Shown: positions 1 through 6,582 of the stretch, one piece after another | Layout: the number at the start of each line of letters is the position of its first letter | Numbering within the stretch: the stretch's first letter is position 1 | Assembly: GCA_021296375.1 (NCBI GenBank) | Contig: JAGWAQ010000094.1 | Location: 1-6,616, forward strand | Length of the DNA stretch: 6,616 nucleotides | Source of the DNA: Alphaproteobacteria bacterium | GTDB taxonomy: Bacteria > Pseudomonadota > Alphaproteobacteria > Puniceispirillales > UBA1172 | Reading direction: 5' to 3' | Program-made: the position numbers and the translations under genes | Notes under the pieces: generated by a model | The model's input: the letters and a program-made list of their open reading frames with translations, nothing else | Told to the model about the DNA's origin: nothing | Databases searched by the model: none

Positions 1-148
1 AGCTATCCTGCGCAAAGCCCTCGCCCCGGAACTGCTTGAGGCCGCGCGCTATGACGGGTTTGAAACCATGCAGGATATCGCCCGCGGGATGATTGCCAAT
101 AAGATCATCAGCATTGAAGAATACACAAGGGTGCTGGTGTTGAGTTAA
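1..148 (+). CDS. C-terminal end of a GspE/PilB-like assembly ATPase (partial)
   Basis: The reading frame beginning at base 2 is open for 48 codons and ends at TAA 146–148; the 5' part lies outside the window. The visible tail, with GFETMQDIARGMI followed by a short linker and a SIEEYTRV-type ending, resembles the extreme C terminus of type II secretion and type IV pilus assembly ATPases. In that family a Gly-Met-x-Thr-Met/Leu segment is followed by a 'G-x-T-T-x-E-E-V-x-R-V' ending. These are cytoplasmic hexameric ATPases that drive pilin or pseudopilin polymerisation by acting on the GspF/PilC platform. The next gene downstream encodes exactly such a platform, which supports the call. No Walker or Asp/His box lies within the visible part, so the identification rests on the tail and the context. 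It cannot be assigned to secretion rather than pilus assembly. Confidence 0.6.
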   Translation, partial: AILRKALAPELLEAARYDGFETMQDIARGMIANKIISIEEYTRVLVLS

Positions 149-170
149 CCGCCGTTGCATGAACAGGCCC

Positions 171-195
171 GATCAACCCTGATCAGCCCTGATCA
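171..195. promoter_or_regulatory. Operator-like palindrome with three GATC half-sites
   Basis: Bases 180–195 form a perfect inverted repeat, TGATCAG-CC-CTGATCA, with 7-bp arms and a 2-bp centre. A further GATCA at 171–175 places three GATC cores exactly 10 bp apart (171, 181 and 191), about one helical turn, so all would present the same face of the DNA. The site lies upstream of an AT-rich promoter-like block and gspF. The 2-base centre makes a protein-binding operator more likely than an RNA hairpin, and no T-run follows. The binding protein is unknown. Confidence 0.35.
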
Positions 196-204
196 ATGAG
201 ACGG

Positions 205-262
205 AAAATTTGCTGGTGCATAAGAGTTATATTGAATTAGATATTTATGATATATTGAGTTT
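205..262 (+). promoter_or_regulatory. AT-rich putative promoter region of the gspF–cyclase unit
   Basis: This stretch is only about one quarter G+C and contrasts sharply with the GC-rich genes on both sides. It contains several −10-like hexamers that differ from TATAAT at one position: TATATT at 228–233, TATGAT at 246–251 and TATATT at 251–256. No convincing −35 element is found at the usual 16–18 bp from any of them. TTGCTG at 210–215 is the nearest candidate but pairs only with a weak TGAATT at 233–238. The region is therefore called promoter-like on composition and position, without naming a start site or sigma factor. Confidence 0.3.
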
Positions 263-270
263 CAATGTTC

Positions 271-276
271 AGGTGA
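271..276 (+). promoter_or_regulatory. Ribosome binding site of the GspF-like gene
   Basis: AGGTGA stands four bases before the ATG at 281 and is complementary to the 3' end of 16S rRNA, supporting that start. It overlaps the 8-bp palindrome TGACGTCA (274–281), which includes the first base of the start codon. Confidence 0.6.
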
Positions 277-280
277 CGTC

Positions 281-1513
281 ATGAGAAAATTCAAATATGT
301 CGGCAAAAAGCGCGGCAAGAAAATGAAGGGTGAAATCGAGGCCGATGGTCTTGTCCAGGCGCGGTCAAAATTGCGCACTGAAGGCATCCGTGACGTCAAG
401 CTGACCGCCATCAAGGAAAAGAAAAAAGGCGGCGCCGGGGATATTCAGATCACCTGGGGGCCGTTTGGTGCGATTCCGCAAAAGGAAATCGTGATTTTCA
501 CCAAGAAAGTCGCCACCATGATCCGTTCGGGCCTGCCGATTGTCGAGGCCATGATCCTGGTGGGGGATCAAACCAAAAACGCCAATCTTAAAAACGTCAT
601 CGTCAAAATGACCGATCGCCTCAATGGCGGGATGTCGCTTGGCGCGTCATTCCGTGAACATGAACGCCATTTCGACAACGTCTATTTGAACATGGTCGAA
701 GCCGGGGAAATGTCAGGTAAGCTTGACGTCTTTCTCGATCGTCTGGTGGAAATGCTGGAAAAACAGCAGAAGATTAAAGCCGGCATCAAATCCGCCATGT
801 TCTACCCCATCACGCTGGTGACGATCACGCTCTTGATCTCCTACGGGATGCTGACGAAAGTTGTCCCGACGTTCCAGGAAATGTACGAAGGCCTCGGGGC
901 TGAATTGCCTGGCCCCACCAAGAAGATCGTTGAAGCGTCGGAATGGATTCGTGACGGCGAAAACCTCGCCATGGTGTTCGCGGTGGCGGGCTCGGTGTGG
1001 TTTGTCAACAAGATGCTGTCGAAATATGTCCGCAGTTACGTCAAGATGAAGAGCCGGATTTGGCTGCGCCTGCCGCTGTTTGGCGACATTATCATGAAAT
1101 CCACCGTCGCGCGGATGTCGCTGCTGATGTCCAACCTCCTGGCCGCCGGGGTGAGCGTGATCGAGACCCTTGAAGTGAGCCGAACCGTATCCAAAAACCT
1201 CGTTTTTGTTGATGCCACGGGCCGTATTAAAGAACGCATCACCACCGGTCTTGAATTGTCGGTGCTGTTCCGTGACGAACCGGTCTTTCCCCTTGCGCTG
1301 AGCCAGTTGATGGCGGTTGGCGAACGCACCGGTAACATGGATGAAATGCTGACCTCAATCGCGAAATATTATGAAGAAGAATTTGACGCCGTGGTGGAAG
1401 GCCTGTCGGCGATTATTGAACCGTTGATGATTGTCTTCGTCGGGGCGATGATCGGGGTCATGGTGGTGGCGCTGTCCCTGCCCATCTTCTCTGCTGGTGA
1501 CGCGTTCTCGTAA
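281..1513 (+). CDS. GspF/PilC-family inner-membrane platform protein
   Basis: This is the polytopic inner-membrane platform of a type II secretion or type IV pilus machine; it couples the cytoplasmic GspE/PilB ATPase to assembly of pilin-like subunits. The 410-residue length is typical of the family. A cytoplasmic N-terminal segment (about 4–43; YVGKKRGKKMKGEIEA, then AR.KLR.EGI) precedes two repeated T2SSF domains at about 73–196 and 276–398. Each begins with a related helix (FTKKVATMIRSGLPIVEAM at 73–91; MSNLLAAGVSVIETLEVS at 283–300) and carries the duplicated family motif (VEAGEMSGKLD at 139–149; VGERTGNMDEML at 346–357). Likely membrane helices are about 175–197, 229–246 and 380–402. The last begins with the typical IEPLMIVFVG segment. 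The ATG at 281 is chosen because AGGTGA lies at 271–276, four bases upstream, and the N-terminal motif starts straight after it. A probable ATPase gene ends 132 bp upstream, and a cyclase gene starts 6 bp downstream. Secretion (GspF), pilus (PilC) and MSHA-like (MshG) subtypes cannot be separated from sequence alone. Confidence 0.93.
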   Translation: MRKFKYVGKKRGKKMKGEIEADGLVQARSKLRTEGIRDVKLTAIKEKKKGGAGDIQITWGPFGAIPQKEIVIFTKKVATMIRSGLPIVEAMILVGDQTKNANLKNVIVKMTDRLNGGMSLGASFREHERHFDNVYLNMVEAGEMSGKLDVFLDRLVEMLEKQQKIKAGIKSAMFYPITLVTITLLISYGMLTKVVPTFQEMYEGLGAELPGPTKKIVEASEWIRDGENLAMVFAVAGSVWFVNKMLSKYVRSYVKMKSRIWLRLPLFGDIIMKSTVARMSLLMSNLLAAGVSVIETLEVSRTVSKNLVFVDATGRIKERITTGLELSVLFRDEPVFPLALSQLMAVGERTGNMDEMLTSIAKYYEEEFDAVVEGLSAIIEPLMIVFVGAMIGVMVVALSLPIFSAGDAFS

Positions 1514-1519
1514 GACATC

Positions 1520-3628
1520 ATGACGCCGCAACAGTTCCAACGTCTTCTGTTCATCTTTGCCTGCACCCTGGCTGTTTTGCTGGGGTTTGCGGGGTTGACG
1601 AATATGGGTGAGCTGCGGTCCCGCACCCAGGACGCGTCGCTCGATCTTTACACCCGCATCTCGCCATTTGAAGGCGATCCCGATTTTGCCAAAATGATGG
1701 TGCTGGTGGATATTGACGAGCAAAGCTTGCAGAGCATCGGGCAATGGCCCTGGCCACGGTCGGTCACGGCGGAATTGATCGATCGCGTCAACGCGGCCCA
1801 GCCCCTGGCCATCGGGCTTGATATTCTGATGACGGAAGAAGATCGCTTCACCCCTGAAAACATTGCTGAATTATCAGGCCAGGACCCTGACGTGTTCCGT
1901 GACATCATCCCTGATGGTGATGCTATCCTGGGGGATTCCCTTGCCAATGCGCCGACCATTATGGCCACCAATCTTGTGGGGTTTGCCAGCAATCGGGAGC
2001 TGTTTGCCCCTGTCGGTGTGGCCCAGATCGGCACCCAGAACGAAAACCTGCTGACGGCCCCCGGCGCGCTGTCGCCTGTGCCGGCGCTGCAAACATCGCC
2101 GGGGTCAGGGTTTGTCAGCATTTCCCTTCAGCGTGACAATGCCATCCGGCGGGCGCCGCTGATCGCCAATATTGACGGCAAGCTGTCGCCTTCCTTTGCG
2201 CTTGAAATGCTGCGCGTCGCCCAAGGCGCCCGCAACCATATCGCCAAACTGGCGGGGGATACCGGCAACGCCACCACCCAGGTCAAAACAGGCCGCATCA
2301 TCGCGACGGGGGATGAACAAGGGTTCATCACCCTTCACCATGGCTACAGCGAACGCTTCACCACCGTGTCTGCCGCAACCATCATGAATAACGACGATGG
2401 CGGCGGCTGGGCAGAGCAGATCAACAACAGCTTTGTTATTCTTGGCTCGACCGCCTCCGGGCTTAAGGATATTCACGCCACCTCGCTCGAAGCTTCCCTT
2501 CCCGGCCCCTATATCCACCTTCAAATCCTGCACCAGATCCTGTCGGAACGTCATATCAACGCCGGGTTTATTTTCGAGGTGCTGGAACTCTTGGCAGGGG
2601 TGGTGATCGCGATTGTCATGTCGGTGGTGATCATGCGGGTTCCGTTGACAATTGCGCTGCTGACATTGACCGTCATCACGGTCGGAACGGGGTTTGGTTT
2701 TGTCTGGAGCTTCAATACCCACGGGTATCTGGGCAATATCTTCATGTCGCTCGGCAACGTATTGCTGGTGGGGATACTGGTGCTGGCGATCCGCGCGGCC
2801 TATGAAGAATTTCGCCGCCGCAAGCTGCGCAACGCCTTCAACCAGTACCTGTCGCCTGAGATGGTGCGGCGGATTGATGCGTCGGGTTCAGGGCCATCCC
2901 TTGGCGGCACCACCACCAATATTTCGGTCATGTTTATGGATGTCCGCGGCTTCACCACCCTGTCGGAAGCGCTGGCGGATGACCCCGAAACCCTGACCAC
3001 CATGATCAACAAGATCATGGATCACGCCACCAGCATTATCCTTGACCATGGCGGCACGCTGGATAAATACATTGGCGACGCGTTGATGGCGTTCTGGAAT
3101 GCGCCAATGCCGCAGGATGATCACGCCCGCCGCGCGATTGACGCCGCCATTGCCCTTGAAGATGCCCTCCCCGCCATTAATCAGGAGTTGAAAGACCTGA
3201 TGGGGGACCGTTGGCCGGGGCAGGACATCCGCATCGGGATTGGCATCGCCACGGGGGATGCGGTGGTGGGCAACATGGGGTCGCGCTTCCGCTTCAGCTA
3301 TTCCTGCATCGGCGATATCGTTAACCTGGCGGCACGGCTCGAGCCCTTTGGCAAGAACACCGGCCTGCCGACCACCCTGGCCGATGCCACCGCCGAACAA
3401 GGCGATCACCCTGACCTGATCACGATTGATGAAATTGCCGTGCGCGGCAAATCGAACGCCACGGTGATTTATTCGCCCCTGCGCCTGAGCCCTGAAACCC
3501 GTGATCTTCATGACGCCTTGATCAAGGCCCGTCAAAGCGGCACCAGGCGCGCCATCACTTCAGCCTTGAGCAAACTGGCCAAGGTTGAGGATTACCCCGC
3601 CTCACTTATGGCGTATTACCAGAAATAG
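1520..3628 (+). CDS. CHASE2-domain receptor adenylate/guanylate cyclase (class III)
   Basis: This is a membrane receptor that should convert ATP (or GTP) to cyclic nucleotide in response to a periplasmic signal. A first helix (about 8–26) leads into a CHASE2 sensor (about 32–345). The sensor carries the hallmark QWPWPR (75–80) with GLDILM (99–104), and ends with a LPGPYIHLQIL segment. Three closely spaced helices follow (about 352–371, 374–396, 403–425), the usual CHASE2 topology. A linker, FNQYLSPEMVRRI (440–452), leads to the cyclase domain (about 464–650). The catalytic set is nearly complete: metal-binding D474 (FMDVRGF) and D520 (YIGDALMAF), purine-site K516, and transition-state N602 and R606 (VNLAARLE). 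The second purine-site position, Asp or Thr in well-studied adenylate cyclases, is Ser595. Lys516 favours adenylate cyclase, but the substrate is not proven. The gene begins 6 bp after the platform gene; no clear Shine-Dalgarno precedes ATG 1520, so translational coupling is likely. Its last 23 bp overlap the convergent transglutaminase gene. Confidence 0.93.
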   Translation: MTPQQFQRLLFIFACTLAVLLGFAGLTNMGELRSRTQDASLDLYTRISPFEGDPDFAKMMVLVDIDEQSLQSIGQWPWPRSVTAELIDRVNAAQPLAIGLDILMTEEDRFTPENIAELSGQDPDVFRDIIPDGDAILGDSLANAPTIMATNLVGFASNRELFAPVGVAQIGTQNENLLTAPGALSPVPALQTSPGSGFVSISLQRDNAIRRAPLIANIDGKLSPSFALEMLRVAQGARNHIAKLAGDTGNATTQVKTGRIIATGDEQGFITLHHGYSERFTTVSAATIMNNDDGGGWAEQINNSFVILGSTASGLKDIHATSLEASLPGPYIHLQILHQILSERHINAGFIFEVLELLAGVVIAIVMSVVIMRVPLTIALLTLTVITVGTGFGFVWSFNTHGYLGNIFMSLGNVLLVGILVLAIRAAYEEFRRRKLRNAFNQYLSPEMVRRIDASGSGPSLGGTTTNISVMFMDVRGFTTLSEALADDPETLTTMINKIMDHATSIILDHGGTLDKYIGDALMAFWNAPMPQDDHARRAIDAAIALEDALPAINQELKDLMGDRWPGQDIRIGIGIATGDAVVGNMGSRFRFSYSCIGDIVNLAARLEPFGKNTGLPTTLADATAEQGDHPDLITIDEIAVRGKSNATVIYSPLRLSPETRDLHDALIKARQSGTRRAITSALSKLAKVEDYPASLMAYYQK

Positions 3629-5603
3629 CCGCTTTCAGCGCCTGCCCCATGGATTTGATGTCCTGGTTCAACCCGCGCACCATGGCGGGGGTCATTTCGT
3701 CACCCCCAAACCTCGCCCGACTGATGCGGGTGGCAAGGTCATGGAGCGGCAACGGCAGGGCATCATCATCGCGCCCGGCAATTTGCTGGGCAATTCGCTG
3801 GGCATAGTGGATCAGCCCCTCGCCCCCCTGGCGCGGGGTTTTCGCCGCGCTCAGCATATCGATAAACCGCGCCTCAAGCCGCAGCCCCGGCTTGGCGTTG
3901 AAATACCCCATGCGGCGGATGCTGGCGGTGGTGCCACTCACCACCACAATCGAGGTCATCAGCCCCCCCAGAATCCACAGCAAGGTTTCAAAATCCATGC
4001 CGGTGATGCGGCTCTTGAACGACCCTTTGGATGAACCGCCAAATTGCATGATGGAACGGGTGATGTTGGTGTTCAGGCTATCGGCCCACATCGCCGCGCG
4101 GGTAAATATCCCGGGGCGATCGCCCTCTTGCCCTTCGGTCAGGGTGTCGTCAGACTGGAAAACAGCCCCGCCGCGCAAGACCCCGCTTGTCAGCCCCGGG
4201 GCGACCGCCGCCGTCGGGTCCAGGCGTTGCCAGCCTGTTTCAGGGAAATAGGCATCAACCCAGGCATGGGCCATGTTGTTGCGGATCATCCAGTAGCCGC
4301 CAAAGTCATTCCAGTCGCCGCCCAGATAACCGGTCACCACATGGGCAGGAATCCCCACCGCCCGCAAGGCCGTCGCCATGGATTGGGCAAAGAAACTGCA
4401 GTAGCCGTCGCGGCCTTCGAAGAAAAATTCATCAAGAGCTTCGGATGATGAGCCTTCGGTGTAGCCGGTTGAGGTGGAATAGGTGTAATTGGCGCGGAAA
4501 TGGTCCATCAAAAATGCCGCAAAAGCCTGATCACTGGCAAACCGCTGGCGTTGCTCCCGCGCCCAGGGTCCAATGCGGCCCTCATCCCCCAAAATGGTGG
4601 TGGCGGTCCAGCCGCGGGGGTCTTTGGTCAGGCCCGTGGTGTGATCATAGGCCGCCACCGTCGCTTGCCGGATGGTGCCGCGAGGGCTTTCGACCTCAGC
4701 GTAAGGCGTCACGCGATTAACGGCATAAGCCCCGGGCACCGGCCATCCTGGCACGGGGATCCAGTTCAGGTCATGGCCTTCGGACATGATGTCAAAACTG
4801 CGATGCTCCCGCTCAATCGGCTCGACCCGCGCGAACTGGTTTTTCGGCCGCCGACTGCGGGACCAGCCACGTTCGGTTTGCAGATCAAGGGTGAAGACCC
4901 GCCAATACGGGGTTTTCTTGGCGACGCCATCAAGCGGAAAGGCCCGGAACGCGACGGTGTCATCCCCCAGCAGGGACCGAAAGCCTTCAGCGGAAAGTTT
5001 ATCGGTTAATTTGACCTTATCCGGCGCCCGCGCAAAGGACGGAATCGCGCCGGTGTCGATCTTCGGGATAAGGGCAAAGATCATGACGATCACGCTTGAC
5101 CCGCCAATCGACACCGCAAGCAAACGCCCCCAGCGGATTCGCAGGTCTTTGAGCGACCAGCCCGCGTAGATCATGGAAAACCACATCAAAAACCCGAGCA
5201 ACCAGATAAAGATCAACAGCAGGATGAAAAACTGGATATGGAAAATAAAGACCGAGCCGACGAGAAAGATCGTCGGGGTCAGCCCCACCGGCGCGATGGT
5301 TTGCCCGTCTTCGGGACGCCAGCTCATGGGCAGGATCATCACCAGCATGCCAACAAAAAATTCCGCGCTTGGCGGCGGCTGCATCACCACCAGCGCCCCC
5401 AGGGCAAGGAACAGCAATGGCGTGTTCAGCCACCATTTGCGCACCAGCAAAAGCATATAGCCAAACAGCCAGCAGCCCGCCACAAACACCCCGGGGTCGA
5501 TCGAAAAGATCAGGATCAGGGGGATTTGCCACAGCATCATCCGCCCCTGAAAACTTGTCATGAATCCGGAATGACGGATCGCATCAGGCCAGGGCAAGCG
5601 CAT
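3606..5603 (-). CDS. TgpA-like DUF3488/transglutaminase/DUF4129 membrane protein
   Basis: This is an inner-membrane protein with a periplasmic papain-fold transglutaminase domain, of the family of Pseudomonas TgpA. The physiological substrate is not known from the sequence. Numbered from the ATG at 5603 (665 residues), the N-terminal DUF3488 part has about six helices (roughly 24–55, 61–74, 82–93, 110–148 as two, 161–180). A periplasmic region then has VAFRAF (217–222) and YWRV (233–236). The transglutaminase core (about 365–465) shows the full triad: Cys402 in GYCSFFA, His446 in MAHAWVDAYFP and Asp462 in RLDPTAAVAP. A final helix (about 539–561) precedes a cytoplasmic DUF4129-like tail (RQGGEGLIHYAQR, then ARFGG). 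The frame extends upstream to a GTG at 5645. The ATG at 5603 is preferred because GGGGAGG (5616–5610) sits six bases before it, giving a 20-bp overlap with the upstream DUF58 gene. An ATG at 5561 is a less likely alternative. The gene belongs to the MoxR–DUF58–TgpA cluster and overlaps the convergent cyclase gene at its 3' end. Confidence 0.92.
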   Translation of the reverse strand: MRLPWPDAIRHSGFMTSFQGRMMLWQIPLILIFSIDPGVFVAGCWLFGYMLLLVRKWWLNTPLLFLALGALVVMQPPPSAEFFVGMLVMILPMSWRPEDGQTIAPVGLTPTIFLVGSVFIFHIQFFILLLIFIWLLGFLMWFSMIYAGWSLKDLRIRWGRLLAVSIGGSSVIVMIFALIPKIDTGAIPSFARAPDKVKLTDKLSAEGFRSLLGDDTVAFRAFPLDGVAKKTPYWRVFTLDLQTERGWSRSRRPKNQFARVEPIEREHRSFDIMSEGHDLNWIPVPGWPVPGAYAVNRVTPYAEVESPRGTIRQATVAAYDHTTGLTKDPRGWTATTILGDEGRIGPWAREQRQRFASDQAFAAFLMDHFRANYTYSTSTGYTEGSSSEALDEFFFEGRDGYCSFFAQSMATALRAVGIPAHVVTGYLGGDWNDFGGYWMIRNNMAHAWVDAYFPETGWQRLDPTAAVAPGLTSGVLRGGAVFQSDDTLTEGQEGDRPGIFTRAAMWADSLNTNITRSIMQFGGSSKGSFKSRITGMDFETLLWILGGLMTSIVVVSGTTASIRRMGYFNAKPGLRLEARFIDMLSAAKTPRQGGEGLIHYAQRIAQQIAGRDDDALPLPLHDLATRISRARFGGDEMTPAMVRGLNQDIKSMGQALKAAISGNTP

Positions 5604-6582
5604 CCAAAGCCTCCCCGGATTGACCATTAGGGCTTTTGACCTCACCGCTTGGCAAGCTCATCACAAATGGCACCTGCTGGGCATTGGCCGCCAGCACCAG
5701 CGCGCACATCGCGCTCAACGCCGCTTCATGGCCGAGGGATTTCAGCCGCGCGTAATCGATCATCATCAGCTCACCCTTGGCGTGATCACCGGTCTTGACC
5801 AGCAATCGCCCTGAAGCGGCAAATCGTTTCCAGTGAATACGGGTTTGCGGCGTGCCGCTGATCCAGTCCGCCAGGCTATCGGCGCCACTGGCTTCCTCGT
5901 CTTCAAACGACTGGCCTGCCTGCGCCATCTGGTTCAGAAAGCGGCTGTTGCCTTGATGCGGCACCGGCGCCACCAGAATTGCCCCCGCCGAAATCCATGA
6001 CCAGCAACGCGCCAGCCCGAAGGGGAAATCACTTTCCAGCACAAATGGCGGCATCATCATCCGCCCCCGCTGATCAATCTGAACCGTCATCGCAACGCTG
6101 GTGACAAGCCGCGACAAATCAAGCCGCTGGATTTTCCCGCCGATCTTGGCAACAACAAAATGCCGGGGCCTGTCGGCGCGGATCGTGACCAGCACCTCCT
6201 GCGCCTGGCCTGCGATCAACCGCTGGCCGGGCTGAACCTTGACCGTGATCCCTGCCATATTGCGCCCTGCCCAGACCAGCGACAACAGGAACAGGATGAA
6301 CAGCGCCACCGACAAGAGCAGCAGCATGTTGTTCTGAATCCGGATGGCAATGGCAAACACCCCGAGGGTGGAAAACCCCACCATAAACCCGTGGCGACGT
6401 GGCAAGACAAAGACCTTCCGCATGGTGATGCCCGACGGGTAGCGTTTGTTCTGCTGGGCAAACCGTTTGCTGATCCGGTCGATGAATCCAATTTTTGGAA
6501 ATCCCGATTTGGGAAATCCCGATTTGGGAGCGCCGGTTTTGGGAGCGCCGGTTTTGGAAGATGTTGCGGAGGCCATGGTCAT
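5584..6582 (-). CDS. DUF58-family membrane protein
   Basis: This 332-residue protein belongs to the DUF58 family, often encoded between a MoxR AAA+ ATPase and a TgpA-like transglutaminase; its biochemical role is not established. A short, basic, low-complexity cytoplasmic N terminus holds four KxGxP pentapeptide repeats (residues 10–29). Two membrane helices follow (about 63–80 and 85–104), separated by a short RIQNN turn. The remainder is soluble. It carries two family signatures: SDFPFGLARCW (184–194), matching the usual 'yPFGLfraw', and TRIHWKRFAASGRLLVK (247–263), matching 'rrIhWk.sAR.g.LlVr'. The 'R-x-Y-x-x-G-D' segment usually seen before the second motif is degenerate here (ADWISGTPQ, 238–246). 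The ATG at 6582 directly follows the TAA of the upstream gene, suggesting coupled translation; an ATG two codons later (6576) is equally possible. The 3' end overlaps the transglutaminase start. A few residues of the domain's von Willebrand-like core (LMMIDYAR, 272–279) are visible, but no complete metal-binding MIDAS motif was recognised. Confidence 0.88.
   Translation of the reverse strand: MTMASATSSKTGAPKTGAPKSGFPKSGFPKIGFIDRISKRFAQQNKRYPSGITMRKVFVLPRRHGFMVGFSTLGVFAIAIRIQNNMLLLLSVALFILFLLSLVWAGRNMAGITVKVQPGQRLIAGQAQEVLVTIRADRPRHFVVAKIGGKIQRLDLSRLVTSVAMTVQIDQRGRMMMPPFVLESDFPFGLARCWSWISAGAILVAPVPHQGNSRFLNQMAQAGQSFEDEEASGADSLADWISGTPQTRIHWKRFAASGRLLVKTGDHAKGELMMIDYARLKSLGHEAALSAMCALVLAANAQQVPFVMSLPSGEVKSPNGQSGEALDALALA
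5610..5616 (-). promoter_or_regulatory. Strong ribosome binding site of the transglutaminase gene
   Basis: Read on the minus strand, GGGGAGG is followed by a six-base spacer (CTTTGG) and ATG at 5603. It lies inside the end of the DUF58 gene and is the strongest Shine-Dalgarno seen in this operon. It argues for the 5603 start over the GTG at 5645 or the ATG at 5561, neither of which has a comparable site. Confidence 0.6.
6496..6555 (-). repeat. 15-bp tandem repeat encoding KxGxP pentapeptides
   Basis: Four consecutive 15-bp units encode residues 10–29 of the DUF58 protein. In coding direction the first two are identical (AAAACCGGCGCTCCC, KTGAP). The next two are AAATCGGGATTTCC followed by C or A (both KSGFP). 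A fifth, degenerate, partial unit (KIGF, to 6484) follows. The pairwise identity suggests recent duplication by slippage, so copy number may vary between strains. Confidence 0.85.

Noticed and set aside
180..210. Possible intrinsic terminator after the ATPase-like gene
   Set aside because: The inverted repeat has only a 2-base centre, its stem is short and AT-rich, and no run of T follows on the plus strand, so an RNA terminator is unlikely.
274..281. Palindrome TGACGTCA over the gspF ribosome binding site and start codon
   Set aside because: The same 8-mer recurs inside the gspF coding region at 391–398, and the first copy is explained by the Shine-Dalgarno plus ATG. There is no basis to call a binding site.
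1500..1525. Frameshift or fusion between the platform and cyclase genes
   Set aside because: The platform protein ends normally with the family's last membrane helix and a clear TAA, and the cyclase starts with its own ATG and first membrane helix. They are separate genes.
2105..3535. Long open frames on the minus strand opposite the cyclase gene (2105–2722 and 2888–3535)
   Set aside because: They lie wholly antisense to a well-supported cyclase with intact motifs, have no recognisable domains, and are rich in His, Arg, Gly and Asp as expected from the reverse reading of GC-rich codons.
3585..5009. Several plus-strand open frames across the transglutaminase gene (for example 3585–4034, 4187–4720 and 4500–5009)
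   Set aside because: They are antisense shadows of a gene with a complete catalytic triad. Their composition is low-complexity Arg/Pro/His and no family is recognisable.
6484..6555. CRISPR-like repeat
   Set aside because: The units are 15 bp, directly adjacent with no spacers, and stay in frame within the DUF58 coding region.
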